From: JANQRV01 sp964533785
GTDB taxonomy: Bacteria > Bacteroidota > Bacteroidia > Chitinophagales > Saprospiraceae
Direction of reading: 5' to 3'
Assembly: GCA_964533785.1 (NCBI GenBank)
Contig: CAZHNG010000379.1
Coordinates: 1 to 6,210 of the forward strand
Length of the DNA: 6,210 nt
The notes under the pieces are model-generated. The model was not told the DNA's origin. It did no database searches and worked only from the letters and a program-made list of their open reading frames with translations. This document shows positions 1 through 6,141 of this stretch, in pieces; positions within the stretch are counted from its first letter, which is position 1, and every line of letters starts with the position of its first letter. The position numbers and the translations under genes are program-made.

Positions 1-275
1 CCAAATGCTGCGTACATAGTGCCTGGCCGGTCGGGGTGGGCCTGTACGGACTCTACTCTGGCAGAATTGAGAACGGGACCGACGGATATCCATTCTAATC
101 CGAATGGGGTTTGCTTTTTGGCGGAAAGGTATTCTGCTAATGAGGCTTCTAAATTTGGGGTAGAGTTTTGAGCTACTATAAGAAATGGTGTTATTATTAG
201 TAATAATGACTTGATGGCTAGTGCAACAGTAAAACAAAATTTGGAGCCTACTTCTCTGTGAACGTACGATGTCAT
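1..275 (-). CDS. Partial exported sortilin/VPS10/BNR-like beta-propeller protein (N-terminus only)
   Basis: An open frame reads leftwards from an ATG at 275-273 and runs off the window after 91 codons, so only the N-terminus is present. Residues about 13-36 form a hydrophobic segment ending in LIVAQ, which fits a Sec signal peptide cleaved before Gln, as is common in Bacteroidota. Residues 60-91 read LEWISVGPVLNSARVES, followed by AHPDRPGTMYAAFG. This closely resembles the first propeller blade of WD40/YVTN/BNR-like or VPS10 (sortilin-like) glycosidase-type proteins, which typically begin with a 'W..IGP...GR' stretch and then 'DP..P.T.Y.A'. The expected location is the periplasm or cell surface; many full-length relatives are about 800-1100 residues. 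No Shine-Dalgarno is visible upstream. The start is chosen because it is the only ATG giving a complete signal peptide. The family assignment rests on motif memory and the substrate is unknown. Confidence 0.72.
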   Translation of the reverse strand, partial: MTSYVHREVGSKFCFTVALAIKSLLLIITPFLIVAQNSTPNLEASLAEYLSAKKQTPFGLEWISVGPVLNSARVESVQAHPDRPGTMYAAF

Positions 276-536
276 AATAGTTTGCAGTTATAAGGAGCAA
301 GTTAACTCTTGTTTCCTTAACCAATAATTGATCACTTACTTCTGAGGTTTAAGAGTAATAGTAAAAGTAAAAAGAATTGTAATATAGATTTGAGGTTATT
401 ATTGTATGTAGATTTGCGTCGGGAAAATTGAAAAAAACACGTCTGAACATGAACTGTATGTACTTTCTTCTCGTATTTTTGTCATTTTTAAGATGAAAAG
501 ATAATTCCTTTTTAACAGGAAAATAATGATTTTTTT

Positions 537-558
537 ACTTAGTTGACTGAACTAAAGT
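537..558. promoter_or_regulatory. Operator-like dyad upstream of the small-gene promoter
   Basis: TTAGTT (539-544) and AACTAA (550-555) are a perfect inverted repeat around the spacer GACTG. Allowing one bulged base, the symmetry extends to ACTTAGTT / AACTAAAGT. It ends nine bases before the -33 element of the promoter at 567-598, a position where activators often bind. It could also be chance symmetry in AT-rich DNA, since no cognate regulator is visible in the window. Confidence 0.3.
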
Positions 559-566
559 GGTGTTTG

Positions 567-598
567 TTGCATGTGTAAGTGAAAAATAGTTATATTTG
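567..598 (+). promoter_or_regulatory. Bacteroidota-type promoter (TTG-N21-TATATTTG)
   Basis: TTG at 567-569 and TATATTTG at 591-598 are 21 bases apart. This matches the known Bacteroidota sigma-A consensus of a -33 TTG/TTTG and a -7 TAnnTTTG. Transcription would begin around 604-607, giving a leader of about 60 bases before the ATG at 666. The palindrome TTGATCAA (596-603) overlaps the end of the -7 box and could be a repressor site or chance. Confidence 0.6.
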
Positions 599-665
599 AT
601 CAATTATAGTGACTATTTACTAACAAAAGAATAATTCTAAACCCCTCCCAAAAAAATTCGAATAT

Positions 666-818
666 ATGGGCACAAGAAAAGCGAATTTCGACTTTGAAGA
701 CGATAAGGTAAAAAAACGGATCAAGCTGAAAATTTTGCGTGCGAAGAAAAAACTGAAATATAAAGATATTGACCGAGAACGCATCGGTACTAAATATAAA
801 AAAGGTAAAGATAATTAA
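666..818 (+). CDS. Small, highly basic hypothetical protein (50 aa)
   Basis: This is a complete ATG-to-TAA frame of 50 codons. The protein has an acidic patch near the N-terminus (FDFEDDK, residues 8-14) followed by a long Lys/Arg-rich stretch: 20 of 50 residues are Lys or Arg and 8 are Asp or Glu, for a net charge near +12. There are no Cys residues, no membrane segment and no signal peptide. Residues 14-33 could form a basic amphipathic helix, which suggests nucleic-acid or ribosome binding, but that is inference only. The gene has a consensus promoter about 70 bases upstream and an intrinsic terminator 17 bases after its stop, so it looks like a self-contained transcription unit; that is the main argument that it is real. 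No Shine-Dalgarno is evident. I do not recognise a family. Confidence 0.55.
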   Translation: MGTRKANFDFEDDKVKKRIKLKILRAKKKLKYKDIDRERIGTKYKKGKDN

Positions 819-835
819 ATAGTGTTTTGTAACAG

Positions 836-873
836 AATTGATAGTAAGTTGGTGTTTCTATCAATTTTTTTTT
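836..873 (+). terminator. Intrinsic terminator after the small basic-protein gene
   Basis: AATTGATAG (836-844) pairs perfectly with CTATCAATT (858-866) over a 13-base loop. Including the last two T of the stem, nine T follow (865-873). The stem is AT-rich, so its stability is modest, but the geometry on the plus strand is that of a rho-independent terminator. It isolates the small gene from the peptidase gene downstream. Confidence 0.68.
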
Positions 874-884
874 AATCATGCTCA

Positions 885-913
885 GTTGTGCATTAGATTG
901 AACTAATGCAAAC
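885..913 (+). promoter_or_regulatory. Leader hairpin or operator dyad upstream of the C39-like peptidase gene
   Basis: TGCATTAG (889-896) and CTAATGCA (903-910) form a perfect 8-base inverted repeat around the loop ATTGAA. With G888 bulged, the stem extends to 11 pairs (GTT-TGCATTAG with CTAATGCAAAC). It lies 38 bases before the TTG start at 952. No T-run follows, so it is not a terminator. It could be a repressor-binding dyad or a structured leader. No consensus promoter is visible between the preceding terminator and the start codon, so the promoter of this gene is unassigned. Confidence 0.42.
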
Positions 914-951
914 CTAATCGCCAAGAAAGCAGACAAGTAAAACACGGGACA

Positions 952-2625
952 TTGTTCAGGCACTCCAACTATTCTTTAGACAAGCTTATCATTGAGGTAA
1001 GAGGTGACCATACTAGGTCTAATAACAAAGACAAGCATATCGCTCATTTCGATCATCTACTTGGAAATAAAGGGCATGATGCCCGTACCATGATTATCGA
1101 AGAAGGTTATACCGATCTGCAGTATCTCCAGGAATATGGCGCTTTTTATGCAACAAGTTTTGCTTCTTATGAAAAAACCTGTAAGCGCCTTCATTTTTTC
1201 AAAGCTACATTCAGTGAAGAGGAATTTAACAAAACGATTGCAAATAGTGAAGTCACAACATTATCTACGCATATCTGGAGTTCTTACCTGGGCTTCATTA
1301 CGGTCAAGCCAGTAAAGGACAAATTAATCGGGACGACGATAATAAAGCCGCCGGTATCTTATGATTCTGAAAGGGGCTATTGTTTTCCTGCTAATCGTCC
1401 TTATGAAATTGATATTGCGGGTAAGAAAATAGGGATCGAATCCATGGTTTTTCAGGAACAAGACGGATTGATCAGCTCTTGTGCATCTGTTACTTTATGG
1501 GCAGCGCTTAGTAAAATGGCGCACCTATTCCAGATCAAGCACCTTACCCCATTAGAAATGAATTACCTTGTGAATAAACGGAGCCTGGAAATAGGTCCGG
1601 ATATTCATGATAATGGACTGGATGATGAAGAAATCATCGATCTGATCAATTCCAGAGGTTTAGGATGCGAATATAGAGCCAACAAAGATTTGCAGGAGAA
1701 AGACCTCAATGCATTGAAAGCATTGATCTATGCGTACCTGGAATCCGGCTTGCCTGTACTGTTGGGGATTAGGATAAAAAGAGAGGATGAGGATAGCATG
1801 ATGATTAAGAACCTCGCACAAGATCTTGGAGAACCTGAAAAAGGCTTCATCGAAGGGGAAGAACAAACAGAAGAAGAACATTTAATCGTCATCAATGGCT
1901 ACGAAAATTGTCTTGGAAAAGGAGAACCAGACGTACTTTCGCTGCGACCCCACCGAATATCTACTTTCTTTATTCACGATGACCAAAATGGGCCTTATTC
2001 TAATCTGGTATTTGAGGAAGATGAAGTTAAGCTGATTGGCAGATATATAGATTATCCTGAAGGGACATGGGAGCATGAAGAAACTGTGCGTGAAAATATT
2101 GTTGAAAGAACAGATTCGGTTAAAATTGTAAGTATCATCATTCCCATTCATGACTTGTTTCGACTAAAATTTGAAGATGTTAGATTTTATTCCAAGAAGA
2201 TTGACATGGCACTTACAGAAGGACAAGACATGGAAGGTAGCTTCCCTTGGTGGGACATATACTATGCTAATCAGGATCAATTGAAAGAAAATATCCGTTC
2301 ACTGCAAATCAACCCAAATAGTGCTTCCGCTAACACTCGAATGAAATTGAATATATTAAGGGAGCCATTGCCACCGTTCGTTTGGGTAGCCAGAGCTTAT
2401 ATCAGGAAAACCCTTATTCTACAGGTCATCTTCGATGCCACTACAAGTTCCCCGAAAAACCCCAATTGTATACAAGTATCGATTTTTAACGAAGAGATCG
2501 TAGACTTGATTGAAGATGATTTTCGCAGAAGAGGTGAAAAACAACACAAGGAATTTTTTACTATAACCTGTGGTTTAGAAGGTAATTTTTACGAAAAACT
2601 ATTGGAAGCCAAGGACGATTTTTAG
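952..2625 (+). CDS. Papain/C39-like cysteine peptidase-fold protein of unknown function
   Basis: A 557-residue soluble protein with no signal peptide or membrane segment. Its centre looks like a papain-like/C39 domain: Gln168 and Gln170 precede Cys177 (context LISSCASVTLW), His310 lies in EEHLIVINGY, and an Asp/Asn-containing strand follows (FFIHDDQNGPY, residues 339-349). The order Gln-Cys-His-Asp/Asn fits a thiol peptidase. An acidic insert (about residues 276-309) precedes His310. The N-terminal part (about 47-165: YGAFYATSF, RLHFF, SYLGFITVKP) and the C-terminal part (PPFVWVARAY, VIFDATTS, 474-499) recall a recurrent uncharacterised bacterial family; this is unverified memory. The start is TTG at 952 with GGG six to four bases before it. 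The frame is open only from 907 and has no other start codon there. The first ATG (1090, residue 47) would probably remove conserved sequence (HFDHLLG, ARTMIIEEGY). The gene converges on the KAP-NTPase gene with an 11-base gap. Peptidase activity and substrate are not shown; a transglutaminase-like or acyltransferase role is possible. Confidence 0.7.
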   Translation: MFRHSNYSLDKLIIEVRGDHTRSNNKDKHIAHFDHLLGNKGHDARTMIIEEGYTDLQYLQEYGAFYATSFASYEKTCKRLHFFKATFSEEEFNKTIANSEVTTLSTHIWSSYLGFITVKPVKDKLIGTTIIKPPVSYDSERGYCFPANRPYEIDIAGKKIGIESMVFQEQDGLISSCASVTLWAALSKMAHLFQIKHLTPLEMNYLVNKRSLEIGPDIHDNGLDDEEIIDLINSRGLGCEYRANKDLQEKDLNALKALIYAYLESGLPVLLGIRIKREDEDSMMIKNLAQDLGEPEKGFIEGEEQTEEEHLIVINGYENCLGKGEPDVLSLRPHRISTFFIHDDQNGPYSNLVFEEDEVKLIGRYIDYPEGTWEHEETVRENIVERTDSVKIVSIIIPIHDLFRLKFEDVRFYSKKIDMALTEGQDMEGSFPWWDIYYANQDQLKENIRSLQINPNSASANTRMKLNILREPLPPFVWVARAYIRKTLILQVIFDATTSSPKNPNCIQVSIFNEEIVDLIEDDFRRRGEKQHKEFFTITCGLEGNFYEKLLEAKDDF

Positions 2626-2636
2626 TGTCTCTTCGC

Positions 2637-4361
2637 TTATCGATTCAAAATTTCAATTAAGTAATTGATCACTTCTTCTTCGCTTTTATCGGGTTGGATG
2701 AACGTAAACGCATCAGGAAAGATTTTCTTTAAGTCGAGCTCCTTTGTTTCGTCTAATACTCTAAAGATGTTGGTATTACCCAATGCTATTGATGCTTGAT
2801 ATAGCTTTATCAATTTAGGGTTGATTTTACTTTGAATCAGACTTTCGGTTGATATGAGGAATAATACATAACCATTGGGGTGGTGGCTTATCTCTGACAA
2901 TTTCTCTGTTTGCACTAACTCCTTGATTAATACAACATTAATTCCTTTTGATTCAAGGGCTTTTTCAATTCTCCTAGCAGCTGAGCGATCTTCAATCATT
3001 GTAACAATGAGTAAATCATTGACGCGTTCTTTTGTTTCCTGGGCGGTTATGAAGTCTTTGGTCTGTGCGCGTTTTTTATGTTTAGTTAACCATTGGATGC
3101 CTTGTTTTGAGGAAAGCAGGTTTTTCAACCCCAACCCTTTATTATTGGCATCAAAGAAGGTCATCAATTCATCAAACAGGTTTTTTTCTATTGGGGTCAA
3201 TATTTGATCATCGGCTTCGGGCAGAAATTTATAGTCACTTTCTTGTTTTAATTGCCGGGCTAAAATATCACAAAGCTTATTATGATCGGCGATGTTAAGA
3301 TAGGGCCGCCAACTTCTGGTCATTCGAATCGCTTCTGAAATCGCTAAAAAAGAAATCCTGACATCATCCTTGATGGACGACTGGAGAATTTGTCTGTCGA
3401 TCAATATCTTGTTGACAAACCTGATCGTTTTCCTTGGATTACTATCCGAGGCTAGAGCAACGATCGGTAAGATTTTTTTTAAAGCTTTTTTCACATCGTC
3501 ATCTAGCTCAGCAATTATTTTCTTTGCGTAGGATTCAATTCTGGATTGGTGGGAGGGGATGTTGAAAGGAAGTTGAATGATTTTATCGAGATATTCCTGG
3601 CCATTAATATCTTCGACTGATATTTTTCCATCATACCGGCTTTCCAGAAACTTCTCTATGATAGTTTTGGACATGCCCACAACAAAACTGAAACTTGGTT
3701 GATTGAAGATCAATTTGATCGATTCCAGGATCTTTAGCGCAGATTCTGGAAGACACCGATCCAAGTCATCAATGAATAGAACGATCTTTACCTTCTTTTT
3801 GGCCACTTTTTTGGAAACTTCATCCAGGGCTTTATACGCATTGTAAAGACTGTCTTCCAGTTTAAAAGACCTTTCATTGAGCTTGTCCAAGGTGTCATTA
3901 ATGTCTTTCCCGCTAACCTTGCCTTCTAATTTGGTATCGATGAGACCGAAGTTCACATTCATATTTGTGGTTATCGATATGCCACTGGCTACTGCCTCCA
4001 AACCTTTCTTAAATTCCTCAAATAAGTTGCTGGGAAAATTTTTATGTTCTTCAACCTGATCAATGATATGTGCGATCAAAGCAGCTACCGGCGAAGGATC
4101 TTCACCGTGTTTCCAGGCATTGAACCAGATGGTGATATTCTTCCCGGTTTTAAAACCGTCAATTTGCTTTTTGATCATTCGCATCAGGCTCGTTTTTCCT
4201 GCACCCCAGGGGCCAAAAAGACCGACGCTAAATGGGCTTGGGGTATTGCGAACCGCCCAACTTATTATTCTGGCATAAACATCAAAATCGAGTCCGTCCT
4301 CTTTTTCTCCTTCGCCAATCGGAAGATCGCTGATCAAACGGATATTTTTTACGTTAGCCAT
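2637..4361 (-). CDS. KAP-family P-loop NTPase with C-terminal TIR-like domain
   Basis: A 574-residue protein starting at ATG 4361-4359. Residues 1-~430 form a KAP NTPase domain (PF07693 type). Walker A is GPWGAGKT (50-57, Lys56), the KAP signature WFNAW is at 79-83, Walker B is VLFIDDLDR (194-202, Asp198/Asp199), and the late motif SNPRKTIRFVNK (307-318) matches the family's 'PRxxKRFxN'. Many KAP proteins have two membrane helices between Walker A and B. Here that segment (about 118-165) is only mildly hydrophobic, so the protein is probably cytoplasmic. Residues ~447-574 look like a TIR-type fold: a first strand DLLIVT, then a helix, a second strand INVVLI, then YVLFLISTESLIQS, IFRVLDE and a final helix, following the usual TIR order. 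The residue that seems to align with the TIR catalytic Glu is Lys517 or its neighbour, so NADase activity is doubtful. KAP proteins include PifA, which mediates phage exclusion. A defence role here is inference. No consensus promoter or Shine-Dalgarno is visible upstream. Confidence 0.85.
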   Translation of the reverse strand: MANVKNIRLISDLPIGEGEKEDGLDFDVYARIISWAVRNTPSPFSVGLFGPWGAGKTSLMRMIKKQIDGFKTGKNITIWFNAWKHGEDPSPVAALIAHIIDQVEEHKNFPSNLFEEFKKGLEAVASGISITTNMNVNFGLIDTKLEGKVSGKDINDTLDKLNERSFKLEDSLYNAYKALDEVSKKVAKKKVKIVLFIDDLDRCLPESALKILESIKLIFNQPSFSFVVGMSKTIIEKFLESRYDGKISVEDINGQEYLDKIIQLPFNIPSHQSRIESYAKKIIAELDDDVKKALKKILPIVALASDSNPRKTIRFVNKILIDRQILQSSIKDDVRISFLAISEAIRMTRSWRPYLNIADHNKLCDILARQLKQESDYKFLPEADDQILTPIEKNLFDELMTFFDANNKGLGLKNLLSSKQGIQWLTKHKKRAQTKDFITAQETKERVNDLLIVTMIEDRSAARRIEKALESKGINVVLIKELVQTEKLSEISHHPNGYVLFLISTESLIQSKINPKLIKLYQASIALGNTNIFRVLDETKELDLKKIFPDAFTFIQPDKSEEEVINYLIEILNR

Positions 4362-4856
4362 ATTTTAGATTTTGTTCCCAAGGCACTAGTGTCTCACTTA
4401 CTTGTTTGAGGTTATTATTAAATCCATAGGCGTAATGTATGGATACTTGGGTTCATTTTTATATTTGCCGACTAATATAGTAATTCAAAAATTGCATTTT
4501 GAAAATTTAGTATTTTTTATGTAAAAGCTTTTTTAGAAAAATAGTATATGCCATCAATAAACCAGCGCCGGTTCGAACTGCTCTGCAATGTAATTGATAT
4601 CATCCATAGCAATACCAAAAACCTGGATGGCATCATTTACAAGACCAAAAATTTTGCCTTCTTGATTTGAAGCGGCAGTCTGTGTTTATCGGGTGAGTGC
4701 CTATTACCTTACCGGAGTTGCCCACATTGATCTTTCATACTGTCATTATTCAGACCATATTTTGGCGATGCACTGCCGTTGGCCCAAACACCTTATTCTA
4801 CTACGTACAGCCAGCGGTAAAAGATGGAAACTATCTTATGCTCTGTTAACAGTGCT
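4362..4856. other. Intergenic region: AT-rich leader of the KAP gene plus degraded coding DNA
   Basis: This 495-base stretch has two parts. Positions 4362-4553 are very AT-rich. They carry the palindrome CACTAGTG (4384-4391), 23 bases upstream of the KAP start codon, and a plus-strand TATATTTG (4460-4467) that lacks a correctly spaced -33 element and has no gene to drive. Positions 4554-4856 are visibly richer in GC, like coding DNA, but every frame is broken by stops on the minus strand. A near-palindrome, GCTCTGTTAACAGTGC (4840-4855), sits just beyond the stop codon of the serine hydrolase gene and could be a weak hairpin. It has no T-run, so I do not call it a terminator. Confidence 0.5.
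4554..4685 (-). pseudogene. Possible decayed 3' end of a lost gene
   Basis: On the minus strand, a 43-codon frame runs from just after an in-frame stop (4688-4686) to a TGA at 4556-4554. It has no start codon at its head. The peptide contains SNQEGKIFGLVNDAIQVFG and AMDDINYIAEQFEPALVY, a residue mix typical of a real soluble protein, and it ends exactly where base composition falls back to AT-rich spacer. This suggests the C-terminus of a gene whose 5' part has been lost or scrambled. Other short minus-strand stretches upstream, in different frames (for example GVWANGSASPKYGLNN near 4738-4785), may be further debris. I do not recognise the family, and an accidental open frame cannot be excluded. 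Confidence 0.33.
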
Positions 4857-5966
4857 TTATGATTCCTCTAGTAACTTATTGATTTTGGCAGCTAAGATTC
4901 CCAGCCAATCTCCTCCGCTGGATGTAAGAAGTATTACCCCTGTATTTCGGCTTGGGTTAAAACTGTATTCGCTTGCAAAGCCATCCATATCTCCGCGGTG
5001 CCCATACAGAATCCCTCTGCTGGTCTCAGTTTCAAATAATCCGAACCCGTATGAACTCGCACTTTTCTTTATTTGATGTTTATTTCGTGTTAAAATCAAT
5101 GGATTATTCGAATGCTTTTCCTCTTGATATGTCTTTAGCTGCATAAGCATTAATTTAGACAAATCACTAGTGCAAGAATAAATGCCGCTTGCCGGAATTA
5201 ATTTCCCTGCTTTCCATGGTTTAGTCTCCATTCCCCTAAACTCTTTCCGGTAAGGGGTAGCGATCTTACTTTTATCCTTTTCACTCAATAGGGTAGAAGT
5301 ACTTTGCAGTCCGTATTTATCCGTTATATATTTTTTTAAAAGTTCCGCATAACTCAATCCACTGGCTCGTTCCAATATATACCCCATTACAGCGTAACCC
5401 AAGTTAGAGTACCGGTACTTTTTCCCGGGCTTATTTTTTAAAGTAATTTTTTGTAAATCTAACAATAGCTGCTCTTCAGTATAACCACTTATCATGGGTT
5501 CTCCGTCTTGCCTTTTGATGACTTTTGAATCTCTCGGCATTCCCGAGCGATGCATCAAAATGTCTTTTACTTTTATTTTTTTGAGCTTTTTAATAGTCTT
5601 TTTCGTAAGTGTGTTGGGAAGGTAATTTATTATGCTATTCTCCAAATTTAGTTTCCCTTCATTCACTAAATTGTTAGCGATAATACCCGTATGCGTTTTA
5701 GAAAGTGAGGCAATCTGGTAGAGCGTATTTTCATGAACGGTTTCTTGAAAATTTCTCTTTTTAACTCCATAGCCTTTAGATAGCAATTTTTTACCATCAT
5801 AAATTAAACAAACCGATAAAGCAGGAATATCATTTTCATCCATGGTTTGAGTAATCAGTGATTCGGCTTGCTGAATGATTTCATTGGTAACGGAATGGTT
5901 TGAATCTTGTGCAGTAAGCGGGAAAACAATAATAGTAACAAACGATAGCAGTAATAAATGTCTCAT
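4857..5966 (-). CDS. Exported serine hydrolase, class C beta-lactamase-related (PF00144)
   Basis: A 369-residue protein with ATG at 5966-5964 and TAA at 4859-4857. Residues 1-19 are a signal peptide (MRH, then a Leu/Ile/Val-rich core ending PLTA), probably cleaved before Gln20, so the mature enzyme is periplasmic or exported. The three catalytic motifs of the beta-lactamase/DD-peptidase-like fold are present: SLSK (87-90, nucleophile Ser87, base Lys90), YSN (186-188) and HRG (323-325), the last replacing KTG of true class C enzymes. Supporting family segments are ILMHRSGMP (136-144), KPGKKYRYSNLGYAVMG (179-195) and PASGIYSCTSDLSKLM (258-273). Length is normal for a single-domain member. HRG instead of KTG is common in esterase or peptidase-like relatives (EstB, D-aminopeptidase types), so antibiotic hydrolysis should not be assumed. 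It is transcribed in the same direction as the KAP gene but separated by about 500 bases, so it is probably not in the same operon. No Shine-Dalgarno or consensus promoter was seen. Confidence 0.9.
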   Translation of the reverse strand: MRHLLLLSFVTIIVFPLTAQDSNHSVTNEIIQQAESLITQTMDENDIPALSVCLIYDGKKLLSKGYGVKKRNFQETVHENTLYQIASLSKTHTGIIANNLVNEGKLNLENSIINYLPNTLTKKTIKKLKKIKVKDILMHRSGMPRDSKVIKRQDGEPMISGYTEEQLLLDLQKITLKNKPGKKYRYSNLGYAVMGYILERASGLSYAELLKKYITDKYGLQSTSTLLSEKDKSKIATPYRKEFRGMETKPWKAGKLIPASGIYSCTSDLSKLMLMQLKTYQEEKHSNNPLILTRNKHQIKKSASSYGFGLFETETSRGILYGHRGDMDGFASEYSFNPSRNTGVILLTSSGGDWLGILAAKINKLLEES

Positions 5967-6024
5967 ATGATTAACTTTACCCAGGAGACGATTCGAATTG
6001 GAATTTGTTACACCCTTTAAAGTT

Positions 6025-6073
6025 ACTAGACTTTTGACGCTAGACTCTAGAAGTTAGACTAAAAATTCTAACT
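6025..6073. repeat. Heptad repeat array related to CTAGAC, left arm, with terminal hairpin
   Basis: Consecutive seven-base units read ACTAGAC, TTTTGAC, GCTAGAC, TCTAGAA, GTTAGAC (6025-6059), keeping a rough nnTAGAC pattern with a strict seven-base period. The end of the array forms a perfect hairpin: AGTTAGA (6052-6058) pairs with TCTAACT (6067-6073) over eight bases. The array lies 58 bases upstream of the serine hydrolase start codon. It has no coding potential and resembles dispersed intergenic repeats. Confidence 0.55.
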
Positions 6074-6141
6074 AATTGACAATCAACGGAAATTTTATTT
6101 ATTCCGAAAAATTGGTATCCATTGAGTATCAGCGGTTTGTT

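Larger units (their letters stand above)
276..665. other. AT-rich divergent intergenic region without a gene
   Basis: These 390 bases separate the divergent exported propeller gene and the small basic-protein gene. I see no credible coding frame on either strand. The region holds one convincing promoter (567-598) and a dyad just upstream of it (537-558). It also has a weaker promoter-like match: TAGATTTG at 409-416 with TTTG at 389-392, a 16-base gap that is slightly short. A small hairpin (TTCCT 505-509 with AGGAA 517-521) and an 11-base palindrome (628-638) inside the likely 5' leader are also present. I found no promoter of this consensus for the leftward gene. Confidence 0.6.

Noticed and set aside
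449..496. 15-codon frame starting MNCMYFLLVFL, about 30 bases after a promoter-like TAGATTTG
   Set aside because: Too short, with no adjacent gene to regulate and no attenuator organisation. A hydrophobic peptide like this arises easily in T-rich DNA.
1660..2151. Two minus-strand open frames opposite the C39-like gene
   Set aside because: Phe/Cys/Ile-rich translations typical of antisense shadows. The sense frame carries conserved peptidase motifs.
4044..4409. Plus-strand open frames opposite the KAP Walker A region
   Set aside because: They are antisense to an unmistakable KAP NTPase and show no protein-like motifs of their own.
4460..4467. TATATTTG promoter-like -7 box on the plus strand
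   Set aside because: The nearest upstream TTG is only 10 bases away, well short of the needed spacing, and no plus-strand gene follows.
4437..4526. 29-codon plus-strand frame beginning MYGYLGSFLYLP
   Set aside because: AT-rich spacer with no ribosome-binding site, conserved motif or downstream partner.
4693..5076. 127-codon plus-strand open frame
   Set aside because: Most of it lies antisense to the C-terminus of the serine hydrolase, and its translation shows no recognisable motif.
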